A stretch of DNA of 64,000 bases from Firmicutes bacterium ADurb.Bin300. Its GTDB lineage: Bacteria; Bacillota; Clostridia; Oscillospirales; Acutalibacteraceae. Location: NCBI GenBank assembly GCA_002069015.1, contig MWBL01000002.1:25816-89815 (forward strand), given 5' to 3'. Every line of letters starts with the position of its first letter. Within the stretch, counting starts at the first letter, position 1. A program made the position numbers and the translations under genes. The notes below the pieces were generated by a model, which ran no database searches, was not told where the DNA came from, and saw only the letters and a list, made by a program, of their open reading frames with translations. Positions 18,144-26,540 of the stretch are shown here, one piece after another.

Positions 18144-19109
18144 TTACTCGGCGATCTTCACATACCCGTCGGGCGGGGTAATCCCTAAAGCCTCGCAAAT
18201 TTCGGCGTTATACATTTTCGTAAATACGGGCGCATATTCAATGGGCATAGCAGAAACATCGCTTTCGCCGATGAGTATTTTATAAGCCATTTCACCTGTC
18301 GCGCGGCCTAAATCATAATAATCGATTGAAAGTGTGGCGATGCCGCAGCCTGCACAAATTCCCTTTTCACCTGCTATTACCGGTTTTTTTGCGGGACGAC
18401 AGATATTATCTATTATCCCCGTATTTGAAGCAACGGTATTATCTGTAGGGACATAAAGCACGTCGCTGTCGCCCACTGCCGTTGTGGTGACTGCCGCCAA
18501 ATCGTTTGAGTCGGAAAACGGATAAAGCTTCGCGGTGTATCCCATTCCCTCGAGCAATCCCTTAATAGTGTTGACCTGGTAAAGGGAATTCGGCTCGGCG
18601 GAACAATAAATTAGTCCTACTTTTTTCGCATTCGGGAAGAAATCCTTGAGCATTTGTGCCTGCCGGTCAAGCGGAGCGAGATCCGAAGTGCCTGAAACGT
18701 TTCCGCCCACAGTGCCCTTAAAATCCTTAATGTCAAGAGCAACACCGTATTCGGTTATGGATGTACCTAAAACAGGGATAGTAGCTGTTGCGGCGGCCGC
18801 TGCCTGAAGGGCAGGAGTGGCATTTGCCATAATCAGGTCAACATTTGATGAAACGAAGCCGCCTGCTATTGCAGCACAAACGGCAGTGTCGTTCTGGGCA
18901 TTTTGCTCGGTAAAGGTTACTTTGTCACCTAATTTTTCGGTTAAAGCTTCACGAAAACCCCTTGTGGCAGCATCAAGCGCGTCATGCTGAACAAGCTGCA
19001 AAATTCCGATAACATACTTTTCTTCGGTTTTTCCTCCGTTGCAGGCAGTCGCGGAGAATATCAACGCTATGCATATGGATAAAACGAGCAGTTTGCAGAT
19101 TCTTTTCAT
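18144..19109 (-). CDS. ABC transporter substrate-binding lipoprotein (TrpX type)
   Basis: The 321-residue protein has the lipoprotein signal MKRICKLLVLSICIALIFSATAC with Cys23 as the lipid site. The mature protein has the two-lobe ABC_sub_bind pattern: IGILQLVQHDALD, ATPALQAAAAATATIPVLGT and VGLIYCSAEPNS. It is abundant-type and first in the operon. GGAGGTAGG precedes the ATG. Tryptophan or a related aromatic compound is the likely ligand by family resemblance; no binding residue is verified here. Confidence 0.85.
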   Translation of the reverse strand: MKRICKLLVLSICIALIFSATACNGGKTEEKYVIGILQLVQHDALDAATRGFREALTEKLGDKVTFTEQNAQNDTAVCAAIAGGFVSSNVDLIMANATPALQAAAAATATIPVLGTSITEYGVALDIKDFKGTVGGNVSGTSDLAPLDRQAQMLKDFFPNAKKVGLIYCSAEPNSLYQVNTIKGLLEGMGYTAKLYPFSDSNDLAAVTTTAVGDSDVLYVPTDNTVASNTGIIDNICRPAKKPVIAGEKGICAGCGIATLSIDYYDLGRATGEMAYKILIGESDVSAMPIEYAPVFTKMYNAEICEALGITPPDGYVKIAE

Positions 19110-19135
19110 TACATTCCTACCTCCGACTTATATTT

Positions 19136-19200
19136 CACTTTAACGGTTTTAAGTGGTAAAGTGATGAGGAGATTATATAACAAAGAGGATAGAATGTCAA
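19136..19200 (-). promoter_or_regulatory. consensus promoter and short hairpin leader of the ABC importer operon
   Basis: On the minus strand TTGACA (19200-19195), 17 bases, TATAAT (19177-19172): a perfect sigma-A promoter. In the short leader CACTTTA (19163-19157) can pair with TAAAGTG (19142-19136), and CACTT (19155-19151) can pair with AAGTG (19140-19136); the two options exclude each other. No T-box motif is seen. Confidence 0.75.
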
Positions 19201-19237
19201 GTAAAATGGCAAAAAATCCTTAATATGATGTATGAGC

Positions 19238-19597
19238 TTATATTGGCGACCGGTTATGAAATATTTTACCGACACCCGCAGCACCTATCATCAGCGCGTG
19301 AACATCCGAGTCATCCACAAGCGCCGTTGTCGGCGTGGCAGCATTCTTTTTTCTGCCGAATGCGAGAGGGTCAACAGGAGAATTGCATCCTACCACTATA
19401 CCTTGAGGGAGCGGCTTCGCCGTAGGCGCATTGCCAGCGGCAGCTTGCCGCCGCCACAGCTCCGGCGTAAACGGATTGTGCTTGTATGTTCTGCGTATTT
19501 CCTCCTTTCGCGCCCATCGAGCCGTTCCGTGCTGACCGTCACCGACTGTCTTTGCCTTGATGTTGTTGATGTTATATATGTGCGAGAGCAGGGACAC
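19238..19597 (-). pseudogene. remnant of a conjugative coupling protein (VirD4/TraG type)
   Basis: The open frame reads KAKTVGDGQHGTARWARKEEI, then PQGIVVGC and ALVDDSDVHALMIGAAGVGK. This is the N-terminal part of VirD4-family ATPases of Firmicutes conjugative elements, ending exactly in the Walker A loop. The next residues (IFHNRSPI) diverge and a stop follows. The membrane-spanning N-terminus and about 450 C-terminal residues are missing. It marks a collapsed integrative conjugative element at the left side of the mobile island. Confidence 0.75.
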
Positions 19598-19863
19598 GAG
19601 CCCGAGAACCGAACATAACGGCTTTGACGATGATGAGAGTTGTTATGTTTTTTAAATTCAAACATCCTTAATGTTTGGTTTTATATAAGTGAAAGTGCCG
19701 TCAAATCTTGCATTTTTGCAGGAATTGACAGCACTTTTGCATTATGTATTTATTTGATAGGACTGTTGTGCTTAAATATTTAAGGTTGCAGTTTGCAGAG
19801 CTATGTTTACTCAATATATGATAGCAGTACATTTAATTTGTTTCTTAATATATAGATGTGTTG
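19598..19863. other. spacer between VirD4 remnant and recombinase
   Basis: No gene is seen. The stretch holds an inverted repeat around AGTGCCGTCAAATC...TTGACAGCACTT (about 19692-19736) that could form a hairpin, and AT-rich sequence before the recombinase 3' end. Confidence 0.4.
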
Positions 19864-21444
19864 TCATGGATTTACCTCCTTGTTTTTGGGTATAAAAAAA
19901 GCACATAGACTGAAAAGTTTATGTGCTAATGCAGATATGAAAAATCGGCAAGCAACATTATCGTTACTTGCCGATTTTGGTGGAGCAAAGCCTTTAATAT
20001 CCGAACCAATAGCAGATGCTTCTATATCGCTCAGTCTTATGGTTTTCGTTCCGTCCTTGAAATTGAGTGTAAATACGATTTTATCATCGAACACAAAGAC
20101 GGCATTTACAAAGCAGTTTATCAGCTTGCGGCGGCTTGAAATAAGCGTTGTGTCGAGCTTTCGGAACTGCAATATCCAAAACAGTATTTCATCCTTCGTA
20201 TAGGTCGGTCTGGCTGCTTGTTCGCGGATAAGCTCTGCTTCAAACCGTGCCTGCTCCTGTTCAAGTGCCTCAAGTCTGCTTTTTGTTGTTTTTGTGAGGA
20301 CTCCCGCCTCAATGGCTTTCATAATGTTTTCTATACTCTTGTTAACATTTCCGAGCTGCTTTTTCAGTATCGGAATAGTTGTATTTTCCTCGCCCTGCTT
20401 TTTATATAGTTCTTTTGCAATTCGTTCCATAAGCGCATCGTCAAAGAGGATTGCTTTTATCTGCTCAATAACAAGTTCTTCAATCCATTCCTTTTTAACA
20501 GCCCTTTTATCACACCCTCGTTTACGCTTTGCGCTGATGCACTTGTAGTATCTGTGGACTGTTTTGTTGCGTGCAGTTCCGCTTTCGCCGACCATAAGGC
20601 ATTGGCACTTGCCGCAGAACAGCTTTGTTGTGAGCAGATATTCATCCTCGGCTTTGTGCATAGCGGGGGCGCGTTTGTTGAGTGAAATCCGTTCCTGTAC
20701 CTTGTCAAAAAGCTCTGTGGGAACAATTGCGGGCATACCGCCCGGAATGGTGTAGTCATCGTAGCGAAACTCACCGATGTACTTCCTGTTGCGTAGCATA
20801 ATTGTAACGCTTGTCATACAGATTTCTCCGCCACGCCTGCTTTTCAGTCCCTTACGATTTAGTTCAGCGGCAATTTCTTTTATGGTAAGACCGTCTGCGT
20901 ACTGTTCAAACGCTTCAAGTACTGCAGGGGCGGTAAGCGGGTCTATTGCGTGTTCGTGGTTTTCGTCTATACGGTAGCCGAGAGGGAGCGTTCCACCGTT
21001 GTATTTGCGTTTTAGTGTGTTTTCCGTATGACCGCGCTTTACCTTTTCCGAAAGCTCGGCGGAGAAGTATTCTGCCATGCTCTCAAGCATGGACTCTGAC
21101 ATAATCCCGGCGGAACCACTGCAGATTATCTCGGTTGCAGAAATGACTTTGACACCGTTATTACCAAGCAGCTGCTTGTAGTATAGCGAATCGTAGCGCT
21201 TTCTTGAAAATCTGTCAAGCTTCCAAACGATAATGACATCAAACGTCCTATTGCCCGAATCTTTAACCATCCGCTGAAAATCCGGGCGTTTATCCGTCTT
21301 TGCCGACAGCGCACGGTCTATGTATATCTCAACTATTTCAATGTCGTTCTTTTTCGCATAAGCCTTACATTCACGCACCTGACCATCAATCGATTCCTCG
21401 CGCTGATTGTCCGACGAATACCGAGCGTAGATTACTCCCTTCAT
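19864..21444 (-). CDS. large serine recombinase
   Basis: The 526-residue protein starts MKGVIYARYSSDNQ, with the catalytic serine in YARYSS (10-11). RPDFQRMVKD and KLDRFSRKRYD complete the resolvase domain. The recombinase domain (about 165-260), a zinc ribbon CGKCQCLMVG...CISAKRKRGC (about 305-345) and a coiled coil (about 375-430) follow. Such enzymes insert and excise phage or ICE DNA. ATG 21444 is preferred because the conserved N-terminus begins there. The last ~30 residues (after IKGFAPP) are encoded by two terminator-like hairpins and a tRNA-3'-end-like word, so the frame seems extended past its original end. Confidence 0.88.
   Translation of the reverse strand: MKGVIYARYSSDNQREESIDGQVRECKAYAKKNDIEIVEIYIDRALSAKTDKRPDFQRMVKDSGNRTFDVIIVWKLDRFSRKRYDSLYYKQLLGNNGVKVISATEIICSGSAGIMSESMLESMAEYFSAELSEKVKRGHTENTLKRKYNGGTLPLGYRIDENHEHAIDPLTAPAVLEAFEQYADGLTIKEIAAELNRKGLKSRRGGEICMTSVTIMLRNRKYIGEFRYDDYTIPGGMPAIVPTELFDKVQERISLNKRAPAMHKAEDEYLLTTKLFCGKCQCLMVGESGTARNKTVHRYYKCISAKRKRGCDKRAVKKEWIEELVIEQIKAILFDDALMERIAKELYKKQGEENTTIPILKKQLGNVNKSIENIMKAIEAGVLTKTTKSRLEALEQEQARFEAELIREQAARPTYTKDEILFWILQFRKLDTTLISSRRKLINCFVNAVFVFDDKIVFTLNFKDGTKTIRLSDIEASAIGSDIKGFAPPKSASNDNVACRFFISALAHKLFSLCAFFIPKNKEVNP
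19893..19978 (-). terminator. two stacked terminator hairpins inside the recombinase 3' end
   Basis: On the minus strand AAAATCGGCAAG/CTTGCCGATTTT (19978-19967 with 19952-19941) ends in TTTTTC. AGCACATA/TATGTGCT (19927-19920 with 19907-19900) ends in TTTTTTTAT. Both lie within the annotated recombinase frame. Confidence 0.75.
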
Positions 21445-21700
21445 GTGTATAATCTCATCCTTTCCGATTATTCTGCTGAAAATCATGGGGATGATAGCAC
21501 ATTATTTCGATTCCATCAACCCTTTTCGGCAAAATAGTCATCGTCAGAAAACGAGCTGAAAAGCAACCCTAATATATTAGGGATGGTGCGAAAAAAAGTT
21601 TGAGGGAAACAGAAAAAAGCCATCGGCAAAAACCGGATTTTCTTGACGATGGAATTGTTTTCATCTCAAAAAGGGTTTTCACATCGGTAATAACTTTGTA

Positions 21701-21729
21701 TTGACAAACGCACTACATTTGGGTATAAT
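21701..21729 (+). promoter_or_regulatory. consensus promoter of the toxin-antitoxin operon
   Basis: TTGACA (21701-21706) and TATAAT (21724-21729) with a 17-base spacer. The antitoxin ATG follows 22 bases later behind AAGAAAGGA. Confidence 0.85.
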
Positions 21730-21751
21730 ATAGTCAAGAAAGGATGTTTTT

Positions 21752-22075
21752 ATGAACAGTGAGCTTTTTGTATCAACGGCACCTAAAACAGCAACATTTC
21801 AAATGAGAATAAATCCCGAAATAAAGAGCGCGGCAGAGGATGTCTTTTCGCGCTGCGGGCTGACACTTACCGATGCAATCAACATTTTCATACAGCAGTC
21901 GCTGAACATCAAGGGTATGCCCCTCATCGTAACCCAAAACAGCCGTGAAGCGATTAAGGAACAGGCAATAGCTATGCTCCTCGGCGAACTCAAAAAAGGA
22001 GAGGACTCCGTTACACAGGACTCGGACTATATATCCGAAGCCGATATTCTTAAAGAGTTCAATGTAAAAATATGA
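21752..22075 (+). CDS. relB: RelB/DinJ-family antitoxin
   Basis: The 107-residue protein has the ribbon-helix-helix start TATFQMRINPEIKSAAEDVF and GLTLTDAINIFIQQSL, typical of RelB/DinJ antitoxins that bind their own promoter. The C-terminal part (EADILKEFN) is acidic and would wrap the toxin. It overlaps the toxin gene by 4 bases (ATGA), so the two are translationally coupled. The pair lies in the mobile island and probably stabilises it. Confidence 0.9.
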   Translation: MNSELFVSTAPKTATFQMRINPEIKSAAEDVFSRCGLTLTDAINIFIQQSLNIKGMPLIVTQNSREAIKEQAIAMLLGELKKGEDSVTQDSDYISEADILKEFNVKI

Positions 22076-22386
22076 AAATCGTATATGCGCCTCAGGCAAA
22101 GGCGGACTTGTCGGAAATACGCGGCTATATCCGTGATGAGCTTAAAAATCCGGCAGCAGCAAAGAACACGGTTGAAAAAATCCTTAAAACTTGTAATCTT
22201 CTTGCCGCAAACCCTAATGCGGGTTTTGCTCTTGAGGGTAAAATCGGACGGGAATCCGACTACCGCTGTCTTGTAAGCGGTAACTACATAGCTTTTTACC
22301 GCGTTGAAAACAGGGTTGAAATAATGAGAATTCTCGACGGCAGAACAGACCCTATGAGAGTCGTATTCGGCTCCGCGACAATCTGA
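22072..22386 (+). CDS. RelE/ParE-family toxin
   Basis: The 104-residue basic protein reads MKIVYAPQAKADLSEIRGYIRDEL, then VSGNYIAFYRVE and VEIMRILDGRTDPMRVVF. This is the compact RelE/ParE fold; the RILDGRTDP ending is common to ParE/RelE-type toxins. RelE members cut mRNA on the ribosome and ParE members poison gyrase; sequence alone does not decide which. It is preceded by its RelB-type antitoxin and followed by a strong terminator. Confidence 0.88.
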   Translation: MKIVYAPQAKADLSEIRGYIRDELKNPAAAKNTVEKILKTCNLLAANPNAGFALEGKIGRESDYRCLVSGNYIAFYRVENRVEIMRILDGRTDPMRVVFGSATI

Positions 22387-22408
22387 AACAGAAAAATATA
22401 AACATTGG

Positions 22409-22461
22409 GACTGTATCAGCGCTTCCTTTTTGAAGTAGTGATACAGTCTTGTGTTTTTTTC
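22409..22461 (+). terminator. terminator of the toxin-antitoxin operon
   Basis: GACTGTATCA (22409-22418) pairs with TGATACAGTC (22439-22448) and is followed by TTGTGTTTTTTT. Confidence 0.85.
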
Positions 22462-22603
22462 GGGGAGCAAATACGCGCCGTTTGGTTTTGAAATTCAACC
22501 AATGGTTTGGAAGCTTCAACAACATAGTTATTGTAAACACCTTTAAAATGCGGTATTATTCAGTTAACAACGGCGCTGTTGATTTAGAATTAAGGGTGAT
22601 AAT

Positions 22604-23710
22604 ATGACTGTTTATTTAGGAGAAAATCTCAAAAAACTGCGTGCGGAAAAAGAGCTTACGCAAGAAGCACTTGCAAATCTTCTCGGCATATCAGGGCAGG
22701 CTGTGAGCAAATGGGAGCGCGGTGAAAGCTACCCCGACATCACGCTGTTGCCTGCCATTGCGGCTCTATTCGGCGTGAGCGTTGACAGCCTGCTCGGGGT
22801 TGATAAATCTATCCGTGAGCAGGAAATACAAGCTGAAATGGACTGCTATTTTCAGCTCAACCATGCCGGAGATTTTTCACAGGCAAAAGAAGTGATTAAG
22901 CGGGCTGTTTCGGAGTTCCCAGGCGATTTCAGGCTGCTCGTGCGCTTAATGGAGGCTATCATTATTGACGAAAACACCTCCGATGACGGCGCAATGTCAG
23001 AATATTCGCAGGTAAAATCAATCTATGAGAGTATTCAGAATTACTGCGTTGACGACAGCATCAGAATGTGGTCAAAGCGGCTGATATGCACAGTATATAA
23101 GCGGTTACAAAATGTTAAGGACAGCGGTGTCACAAGCGAAGCTTTAACCGAGATTATTGCACAAATGCCGTCCATGCGCAACAGCTGCGACTATATATCC
23201 ACTTACATTCTCGCGCCGGGTAAGGAGCACGATGATGCGTGCCGCACGGCGATTGACGAGCTTGTGTATCTTCTTTGCGGAGTGATGGTAAACTACTGTT
23301 ACTATGATGACCGCTTTACACCCGAGTATAAAATAGGTGTAATGGAAAGTCAGAACAAAATACTTGACGGGCTTTACCCGTGTGGGGATTACGGTAAAAA
23401 CTATATTCAGACAATATACAGATTCGGACATTTGGGACACCTGTATCATGAAATTGGAAACGATAAAAAGGCATTAGAAAACCTTTCGAAATGTGCAGAG
23501 CTTGCGAAAAAATATGACGCACTGCCGGAGGTTTCGCAGCGCACTTCGCCGTTGTTTGCCGGAATGACTTTTAATAAAGCAAACACACCGAAAAGCCACA
23601 GCGAAGCTATGTCACAAAGAATAAAGCGGCTTATGCTCGAAAAATATCCCCTTTCAGCCGAGTTCAAAGGCAGCGAGAACTTTAAGAGAATTATTGAGTC
23701 GCTTTGTTAA
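22604..23710 (+). CDS. XRE-family transcriptional regulator with long C-terminal domain
   Basis: The 368-residue protein has an N-terminal HTH (LGENLKKLRAEKELTQEALANLLGISGQAVSKWERG split over residues 5-40), then a helical, TPR-like region with many Tyr and Cys residues. Such proteins control neighbouring genes in response to an unknown signal. A ribosome site AAGGGTG lies 6 bases before the ATG. It is monocistronic, with a terminator at 23850. No target operator could be assigned. Confidence 0.85.
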   Translation: MTVYLGENLKKLRAEKELTQEALANLLGISGQAVSKWERGESYPDITLLPAIAALFGVSVDSLLGVDKSIREQEIQAEMDCYFQLNHAGDFSQAKEVIKRAVSEFPGDFRLLVRLMEAIIIDENTSDDGAMSEYSQVKSIYESIQNYCVDDSIRMWSKRLICTVYKRLQNVKDSGVTSEALTEIIAQMPSMRNSCDYISTYILAPGKEHDDACRTAIDELVYLLCGVMVNYCYYDDRFTPEYKIGVMESQNKILDGLYPCGDYGKNYIQTIYRFGHLGHLYHEIGNDKKALENLSKCAELAKKYDALPEVSQRTSPLFAGMTFNKANTPKSHSEAMSQRIKRLMLEKYPLSAEFKGSENFKRIIESLC

Positions 23711-23849
23711 TCCGATTATGCAAGCATCCGCGCAAGAGTTGTCTACGAATTGCTCCAGAGAGGTTTAATGTTTGGGCTGTTGTTGTTTGCTTTGCGGTTT
23801 ATTAAGTTTGTCAAACACAACAACTCCTAACCCCCAAAAAGTATAAATT

Positions 23850-23884
23850 CCCCTCATCGTTTCGTGCGATGGGGGGATTTTTTG
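23850..23884 (+). terminator. terminator downstream of the XRE regulator
   Basis: CCCCTCATCG (23850-23859) pairs with CGATGGGGGG (23867-23876) and is followed by ATTTTTTG. Confidence 0.85.
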
Positions 23885-24016
23885 CGTTTCCAATACCGCC
23901 TTGTTGATACAATTTGCGCCGTTTTCACCTAATTATTATGTTTTATTACATTTTAAATTTTATCTTGAGTAAAAAAAAGTCATAACAGAGATGTAAGGTT
24001 TTTGATAGTAGGAAAA

Positions 24017-24398
24017 ATGTGCGTCGGAGTTCGGGGATGTTGATACTCAAGCGTTTTTGTCCGTCGGCACATTATGCTGCAAAGCAGCAATCGGCGGTTT
24101 ATCCGCCGAGTAACGCGTAAGCGTTACCACCGTGTTTTCAGTTCCCCGCTGAAAACACTGCAAATGGTTATTTTTAATCCCGAAGGGATTTGGAAAATAA
24201 CCAGTTTTGCATTAGCCGGAAGCATTTTTTAGGCAGAATCGAGGGTGTCAAATGCGAAAATCTTTTCGGTGAAGCGAGACCGTGTAAGGCATTACACGGT
24301 GCGTGCCTTTTCTCGGCGGCATAATACAGCGTATTGTGCATGGAAATTGAGACTTGCGAGTTTAACAGGGGTTCGCCCCGGGGGTAGTGAGGACTACC
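24017..24398 (+). ncRNA. candidate structured RNA: run of compact hairpins before an integrase-like gene
   Basis: Nine inverted repeats follow one another with almost no spacers. They are TGCTGC/GCAGCA (24075-24089), TCGGCGG/CCGCCGA (24091-24109), GTAACGC-GTAA-GCGTTAC (24110-24127), GTGTTTTCAG/CTGAAAACAC (24132-24158), a three-part 22-bp stem at 24159-24211, ACCGTGTAA/TTACACGGT (24279-24300), AATAC/GTATT (24323-24335), GGGG-TTCG-CCCC (24368-24379) and GGTAGT/ACTACC (24383-24398). An outer pair ATGTGC/GCACAT joins 24017-24022 with 24067-24072. GNRA and UUCG tetraloops point to RNA rather than DNA structure. No protein frame covers it. It resembles no RNA class I can name; the strand is assigned from the downstream gene. 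Confidence 0.5.
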
Positions 24399-24416
24399 TA
24401 AAAACCTCAAAAAATC

Positions 24417-25412
24417 TTGAAGAAAGGAGAAAATGCCATTAAGCATAAGAACCGAACACGGGGTAAGACTGCCTCACGACAGCTTTTTGAGGAGGCAGAG
24501 GAGTTTTTCAAAAAGACTTATCCTAACAGACGAACCTGTAACACTTATGCAGACAGCTACCGAAAGTACATCAGGTTTTGCCGTGAACAGTTCGGCTGCA
24601 CTACTAAGGATGAGTGCGCTCAACACATCGGCGAGTATTCCGCCCATCTGCAAAAGTCGGGTTACTCCGCGAGTACGATACACACATACCTTGCAGCGGT
24701 TTGCGTTTACCACGGCGTTGATATGCGCGAGATTGAGAAGCCGAAGCGACACTCTTATGACTACAAGCGCGGCAGGAGCAACAACGGGCGAGTCAAACGC
24801 TCCGACAACGATTGCGCCAATCCTAAGTATGAGCGAACGGTTAGCTTTCAGAGTGCTGTCGGCATACGCCGTGCGGAGCTTTTGCGGCTCACAGGAGACG
24901 ATTTCGTTGTTGATGAAAGCGGTTATCCCTGTGTCCGTGTAAAGCGCGGTAAGGGCGGTAAAATGCAGCTACAGCGAATACTCCCTGAGAATGTGGAGCT
25001 TGTAAAGTCTTTTTTTGCTCAAGAACCGAAAAAAGGAAGGTTGTTTTTGCCGGAGGAACTGGTTAACAAAATTAACTATCACGCCCTCCGTGCAAAGAAC
25101 GCAAAGGACGCATACGCATACTACAACGAAAAACTCATCGGCGAGAACGGCGAAGCGTACCGAAAGCAGCTCACCGATGAAATACTCCGCAGATGGAACA
25201 AATATTGCATCGACGAGAAAACGGGCAGTCCTAAACCCATAAACCGCGCAAGACTTACGGGTACATACAAGCTGCGCGGCGGGTGCAGAGAAACAGCAAT
25301 AGAAAAAGGTTTACCAACGGAGTATGACTGCTTAGCGTTAATGGCTGTGTCTGTGTTCCACCTAAGCCATTGGCGACTTGACGTGACAGTTGCATCGTAC
25401 ATGACAGCGTAG
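24417..25412 (+). CDS. phage-integrase-like (tyrosine recombinase family) protein
   Basis: The 331-residue protein has an N-terminal SAM-like core-binding region (TCNTYADSYRKYIRFC, about 37-52, then STIHTYLAAVCVYHG) and a catalytic-like domain with AVGIRRAELLRLTGDDF and the C-terminal FHLSHWRLDVTVASYM. The first Arg and the terminal Tyr are present, but the central HxxR box is not evident, so activity is uncertain. The start is a TTG without a good ribosome site; no in-frame ATG is near. This family is common in Firmicutes mobile elements. It lies directly after the multi-hairpin region and before a small acidic protein. Confidence 0.7.
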   Translation: MKKGENAIKHKNRTRGKTASRQLFEEAEEFFKKTYPNRRTCNTYADSYRKYIRFCREQFGCTTKDECAQHIGEYSAHLQKSGYSASTIHTYLAAVCVYHGVDMREIEKPKRHSYDYKRGRSNNGRVKRSDNDCANPKYERTVSFQSAVGIRRAELLRLTGDDFVVDESGYPCVRVKRGKGGKMQLQRILPENVELVKSFFAQEPKKGRLFLPEELVNKINYHALRAKNAKDAYAYYNEKLIGENGEAYRKQLTDEILRRWNKYCIDEKTGSPKPINRARLTGTYKLRGGCRETAIEKGLPTEYDCLALMAVSVFHLSHWRLDVTVASYMTA

Positions 25413-25445
25413 ACAAAACAAAAAATTCATTAAGGAGGCAAAACC

Positions 25446-25691
25446 GTGAAAGAGCCGCGCACTCCCGAAACGGGAGCTGCCGGTGAAATGAATAACGAAA
25501 GACTTGAGATGCAAGGTATCTCAGGCAATATAGAAAATGAAAACGAATATGTATATGATACCTCAGCGGTACCCGATAGTGTTATTGAAACCCTCGCACG
25601 CGAGTTTCTTCCTCAGTTAAGTGAGTTCTATTCAAAAGAGGAGAACAGAAAAGCGTTCGAGGAATGGATTAGAAAGAGAGACGGTAAATAA
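25446..25691 (+). CDS. small acidic protein of unknown function
   Basis: The 81-residue protein starts at GTG 25446 with AAGGAGG 7 bases upstream. It is strongly acidic (NIENENEYVYDTS) and ends with a helical segment (REFLPQLSEFYSKEENRKAFEEW). It follows the integrase-like gene by 33 bases and shares its terminator. I do not recognise a domain; such small proteins accompany recombinases in gut ICEs and may be accessory factors, which is a guess from position. Confidence 0.65.
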   Translation: MKEPRTPETGAAGEMNNERLEMQGISGNIENENEYVYDTSAVPDSVIETLAREFLPQLSEFYSKEENRKAFEEWIRKRDGK

Positions 25692-25712
25692 TTCATGACC
25701 GGCATAAATACT

Positions 25713-25750
25713 AAGACAAAGCCCACTGCAACTGCAGTGGGTGAGTCTTT
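25713..25750 (+). terminator. terminator after the integrase-like operon
   Basis: CCCACTGCA/TGCAGTGGG forms the core stem inside an outer AAGAC/GTCTT pair, followed by TTGTTG. Confidence 0.65.
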
Positions 25751-25812
25751 GTTGTATTCAAAAGCCGAAAAACTTGCCTTTTTTTGGTTTTAAAGAAAGC
25801 GTGGAATAAGAA

Positions 25813-26340
25813 ATGGCAATCAAGCCGGCAATATGTACTCAATGTGGTGCAAAAATATCCGTCGATGATACGAAAGACGCTTCAATTTGCGAATTCTGTA
25901 GTACACCTTTTATTACAGAGAAAGCCATCGCTTTATACAGTGTTAGTAATACTGTAAATCTTCAAGCGGGCGGGAATACGATAATTATCAATAATCAGAC
26001 ATTGTCACCGGATGACACGAATACATTCGCAAAAAAATACAAGGTTGTCATATCACGAAAGCAAAAAATGTCAGGAATCGCAGTTTATTTTGATTCTGAT
26101 GTTAACGGAAAACATTATGAATTAAGAAATGGTTCTACTATCGAGTTTTACTTAAATGAAAAAACTGTTGATATACAGATTACGCAGCTTTCTTCATTTG
26201 GTGATTCTAAACCGATGTACGGACATATGTTATTTGAAGCCGATGGGAAAGATATAGATATTGATGTGGAATTAAGAGGATTTAATACCTTCCTCTTGAA
26301 GATTGTAAAATCCAGTAATCAAAATGTCCGAATTGTTTGA
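25813..26340 (+). CDS. zinc-ribbon protein of unknown function
   Basis: The 175-residue protein opens with CTQCGAKISVDDTKDASICEFC split by a beta hairpin: a CxxC...CxxC zinc ribbon in residues 8-33. A short linker then leads to a beta-rich domain (about 75-175) with VVISRKQKMSGIAVYFD. No enzyme motif is visible. Base composition is more AT-rich than the chromosomal core. It has its own terminator and stands alone in the island. Confidence 0.6.
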   Translation: MAIKPAICTQCGAKISVDDTKDASICEFCSTPFITEKAIALYSVSNTVNLQAGGNTIIINNQTLSPDDTNTFAKKYKVVISRKQKMSGIAVYFDSDVNGKHYELRNGSTIEFYLNEKTVDIQITQLSSFGDSKPMYGHMLFEADGKDIDIDVELRGFNTFLLKIVKSSNQNVRIV

Positions 26341-26390
26341 TATTGAGAATTGCATCGATAGTTTCAGTTAATAATCCCGATTTATCGAGC

Positions 26391-26423
26391 AAAAAAGCCC
26401 TGCCTTTGCGGCAGAGCTTTTTT
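26391..26423 (+). terminator. terminator of the zinc-ribbon gene
   Basis: AAAAAAGC..TGCC and GGCA..GCTTTTTT form a stem ending in a T-run 50 bases past the stop. Confidence 0.8.
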
Positions 26424-26490
26424 GAACCTTTGACTCGTTAAACCACTGACATATTTCACGATAACTTAATACGGATACCGAACATAAAGC

Positions 26491-26530
26491 AAAAACCCGA
26501 ATCCTTCACCAACCGGTGAAAGGTTCGGAT
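26491..26530 (-). terminator. terminator of the aberrant tRNA-Ala
   Basis: On the minus strand CCGAACC..TTTCACC and GGTGAA..GGATTCGG pair, followed by GTTTTTGC. It lies 11 bases past the tRNA 3' end. Confidence 0.7.
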
Positions 26531-26540
26531 TATGTTGCTT

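Noticed and set aside
19396-19665. 89-codon minus-strand frame across the VirD4 remnant
   Set aside because: It is a shadow of the VirD4 frame with an Arg/Ser-rich random composition.
24433-24942. 169-codon open frame MPLSIRTEHG... overlapping the integrase-like gene, with an ATG closer to GGAG
   Set aside because: Its translation is low-complexity and unlike any protein, while the other frame has clear recombinase motifs.
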